From Tubulanus polymorphus (taxonomy: Eukaryota > Nemertea > Palaeonemertea > Tubulaniformes > Tubulanidae): a stretch of DNA of 64,000 bases. The DNA is taken from NCBI RefSeq assembly GCF_964204645.1, contig NC_134026.1, positions 3,038,001-3,102,000 of the forward strand. Direction: 5' to 3'. The notes beneath the pieces are model-generated. The model ran no database searches. It had not been told where the DNA came from and saw nothing but the letters and a program-made list of their open reading frames with translations. A program made the translations under genes and the position numbers. Positions 61,475 to 64,000 of the stretch are shown in pieces; within the stretch, counting starts at the first letter, position 1; the number at the start of each line of letters is the position of its first letter.

Positions 61475-62947
61475 ATGCCGGTAAGGATATATTTAATGGT
61501 ATCGCTTGTTATTGTAGTAGACATTCATGTAGGATCACAGAAGGATAGAAGTGTAGTTTTTTCCTATCATTTATTGACATTTCTACCTACCTACACTTAC
61601 GCCACCTGTTGGCAAAAGTTGATTTAGACTATCTGTCACTTTTCTATTGAGATGTTCAATCATTTAATCACTTATTTTCAATTCATACTCTCACTGGCGT
61701 CCTCTTTCATTGTTTCTGCATCATTACATAATACATAACCCTTTAGCACTAAATTCCCTTACATCAGATCACCACACCTTGTCTAAAGCACCTCTTTCTA
61801 CTTTGCAACCACTAGGCTACTCACTCATTTCTTTAAATTGTTTTTTTCAGGCTTATCATTCTAGTTTGTCTAGTCCGCTTTCGGCGGCGAAAATGGCTAT
61901 TCTGCCATTAAAAACCAAATTCAGAGGTCCAGCCCCGCCAGCTTCTGGGAGTGGTAAGATATCTATTAGATTTGTGCTATAATTTGTTCTTAGCGGCAGT
62001 GAAATCAATGGTGATTTGAACATTAAATTTTCAGATTTTGATATCATCGATGAGGCGTTGTCTTTCTTCAAAGCTAATGTGTTCTTCAAGAACTATGAAA
62101 TTAAGGTACGTACGTAAAAACAAGCGCACATTTAATTTATCAAGCAGTATCCGTTAATCCACTTAATCACATTTTTCATAATTTCAATCAATTCTATTTT
62201 TATACAGAGTGAAGCTGATAGAACTCTTATCTATGTGACACTGTACATTACGGAATGCCTGAAGAAACTTCAAAAAGTAAGTAAACCCTTCACCGCCAAT
62301 GTATTGGCAGTTTTGATGCTAGAGATGAGTTGATATTTCTGAAATGTTTTCAGTGCCAAACAAAAAATGATGGATCCAAAGAAATGCTTACCATGGCTAT
62401 AGCTGCATTTGACATTCCTGGTGAACAAAGATTTCCATTGAATGCTTTATATGGTAAAGCACAAGACAGAGCGGAAGGTGGTACGTACAAACCCTCTGTA
62501 CTGTTTACTAAGTAAAGCCCGACTTAATACGCAGTAGCGGTGTCGGTACCCCATTGCATTGTTACCATGGTATTTGTCCACAAGTTATCTCTAACCAACT
62601 TTTGACCAACTGGCTCATCTATACAGTCCAGACGCGCTGTTACGATTGCTGTTCGTTGCAATAATCAAATTTCAAATTCGTATTTCAGATTTGTTGCGGT
62701 CCTATCTCATTCAATTGCGACAAGAAACAGGTGCGAGGGTAGTTGAAAAAGTCTATGATCCAGTTACAAACAAACCTAGCAAGGTACTGAATCAAGTGAT
62801 GTTTTAATCCTCATTAGTCTCTGCTGCTGCTGTCAATTTGACGAATTGACTAAATCACTGTATACATTTGTTTCTTCATTTCAGTGGTGGATGTGTTTCG
62901 TAAAAAGGAAGTTTATGGATAAAAGTTTATCTGCTCCTGGTCAATAG
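61475..62947 (+). CDS. ARPC3: Actin-related protein 2/3 complex subunit 3 (p21-Arc)
   Basis: Subunit of the Arp2/3 complex that nucleates branched actin. Seven exons (61475-61480, 61851-61953, 62035-62105, 62208-62276, 62354-62480, 62689-62783, 62885-62947) give 177 aa (human 178). The first coding exon is only ATGCCG, yielding the conserved start MPAYHSSL. Conserved blocks: [83 protein letters not shown] and [26 protein letters not shown] is at 62992. The donor at 62481 (GTACGT) was preferred over an overlapping GTGGTA. Confidence 0.97.
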
Positions 62948-64000
62948 AAAATGGTGCTTCTTGTATATATTCAATGATGGAGAATATAGTAAATAAACTA
63001 CTATTCAGGAGCCTTTTATTATTATAATTTAGTTTCTACCTAGTAACACTACCCGCTGCCCAGGCGGATGGCAATAATTGCTTTGTTACGATGTGATCAA
63101 GGTCTTGTAATTGAATGACTAATCTGGAATTTTTATTCAGTGGTATAAATATAACCATTTCTCAAAAAATAGTGTAGTTTGTCATTAGTAACTTGTTTTT
63201 GCTCAAAGTTGCGACTTCTGAATTCTGCATGCGCTCAAACTCTCAGTAAGGCAGAACTTACAACACCACTACCTGGATGATTTCCTTGAAAAAATAAGAC
63301 TATATTGTGGAGATAAATTTTATTTTCCATAAAAAGACGATGTGAAGTTTACAACGCTTATTTGAAATAGTCAATTCACTGCATGCTTTTGTCCATTAAT
63401 TACCAAGGAAGGTAGTGTCAATATCGGCATTGCTACGAGACTTGTATGCATTCAACCATAGACTTTTTCTAGGATGCCCTTGTTGGATTTTTAACATCTA
63501 TGATTCAATGGGTCGATTAGAAGCTATAAGAGGCACATTACTGGCACAAATACAAAATATCACCAATTAGGCACTTGAAGGAATGAATCTAGTAGAATGA
63601 CAAGTTTTGAATAGAATGTCTGCTTAGATAGGAATGAGTACAATTAATAAATGGATTCGTTCAGCTTCTACATGTATATATTATATATACCAAGCAAACT
63701 GACCTTACACAATATGCTACAATTGTAAAAAGAACTCAGTCGCTACATAAATAAATAAATTACTAGGAAAGAATATACATCGTACAAAATCTATTGGAAT
63801 ATCAAATCAACGAAACCACAATACGTTACTATTTATGCAAAATAAAATTAATCACTACAAATTCACAACAAATTGTAACAAACATTCTATTTGGCCACAC
63901 TCTTCAATTCAAATACACACAATCATACAAGTCGAGTCCACAAAAATCAATCCATACATCAGTCTCCCATGGATAAATGACTAACACTCAAATGTCTTAT
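62948..64000. other. ARPC3 3' flank, no gene seen
   Basis: AT-rich sequence to the window end. Only short random frames are present and no structured repeat is visible. Confidence 0.55.

Noticed and set aside
1-64000. CRISPR arrays, prokaryotic operons, integrated viral genes
   Set aside because: No regularly spaced repeats, no Shine-Dalgarno-led gene runs, and no capsid, polymerase or integrase-like frames were seen.

Overview
This is eukaryotic nuclear DNA from an invertebrate animal. The genes are split by short GT-AG introns (about 50-700 bp), the background is AT-rich, and the proteins are animal-specific: alpha-catenin, a glycine-transporter-like SLC6, rhodopsin-type GPCRs, a DGCR2/IDD relative and moonraker. 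Gene density, intron size, a glycerophosphocholine acyltransferase (a family I know as missing from vertebrates) and the GPCR style fit a marine invertebrate, perhaps a lophotrochozoan. I cannot name the species. There are no CRISPR arrays, operons or prokaryotic features.

Layout. 1-3499 (+): 3' part of moonraker (KIAA0753/OFIP), a centriolar-satellite protein. 6293-9244 (-): TMCO6-like armadillo protein. 9705-11048 (+): MND1. 11524-12901 (+): mitochondrial ribosomal protein mL50. 13511-13583 (+): tRNA-Thr(UGU). 13798-17868 (-): ORC1. 18475-20739 (+): PIGW. 23180-27306 (-): DGCR2-like membrane protein with a very long cytoplasmic tail. 28201-30602 (+): DENND10. 31529-36021 (+): SLC6 glycine-transporter-like protein. 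37054-38004 and 38814-39824 (+): tandem intronless GPCRs. 41893-49185 (-): CENPJ/CPAP/SAS-4. 50150-52946 (+): glycerophosphocholine acyltransferase. 55119-60701 (-): alpha-catenin. 61475-62947 (+): ARPC3.

Exon boundaries were read by hand from GT/AG sites, reading phase and remembered family sequence. Every model closes in frame, and several reach almost exactly the length of the human protein (MND1 205, DENND10 357, ARPC3 177, alpha-catenin 905 aa).

The genes do not form one pathway. They are mostly housekeeping and cell-structure genes: centriole (moonraker, CENPJ), replication and meiosis (ORC1, MND1), lipid and GPI metabolism (PIGW, GPCAT), adhesion and actin (alpha-catenin, ARPC3). The clearest organisational pattern is five head-to-head pairs sharing 0.46-0.96 kb upstream regions. 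The non-coding signal is dominated by small non-autonomous DNA transposons, including a TA-flanked MITE family present three times plus a partial inverted copy, and a 245-bp element with near-perfect terminal inverted repeats and a 5-bp target duplication. I found no convincing new multi-gene system. The best leads are the rearranged DGCR2-like receptor, the GPCR pair, the MITE families and a possible degenerate Penelope/hammerhead remnant.
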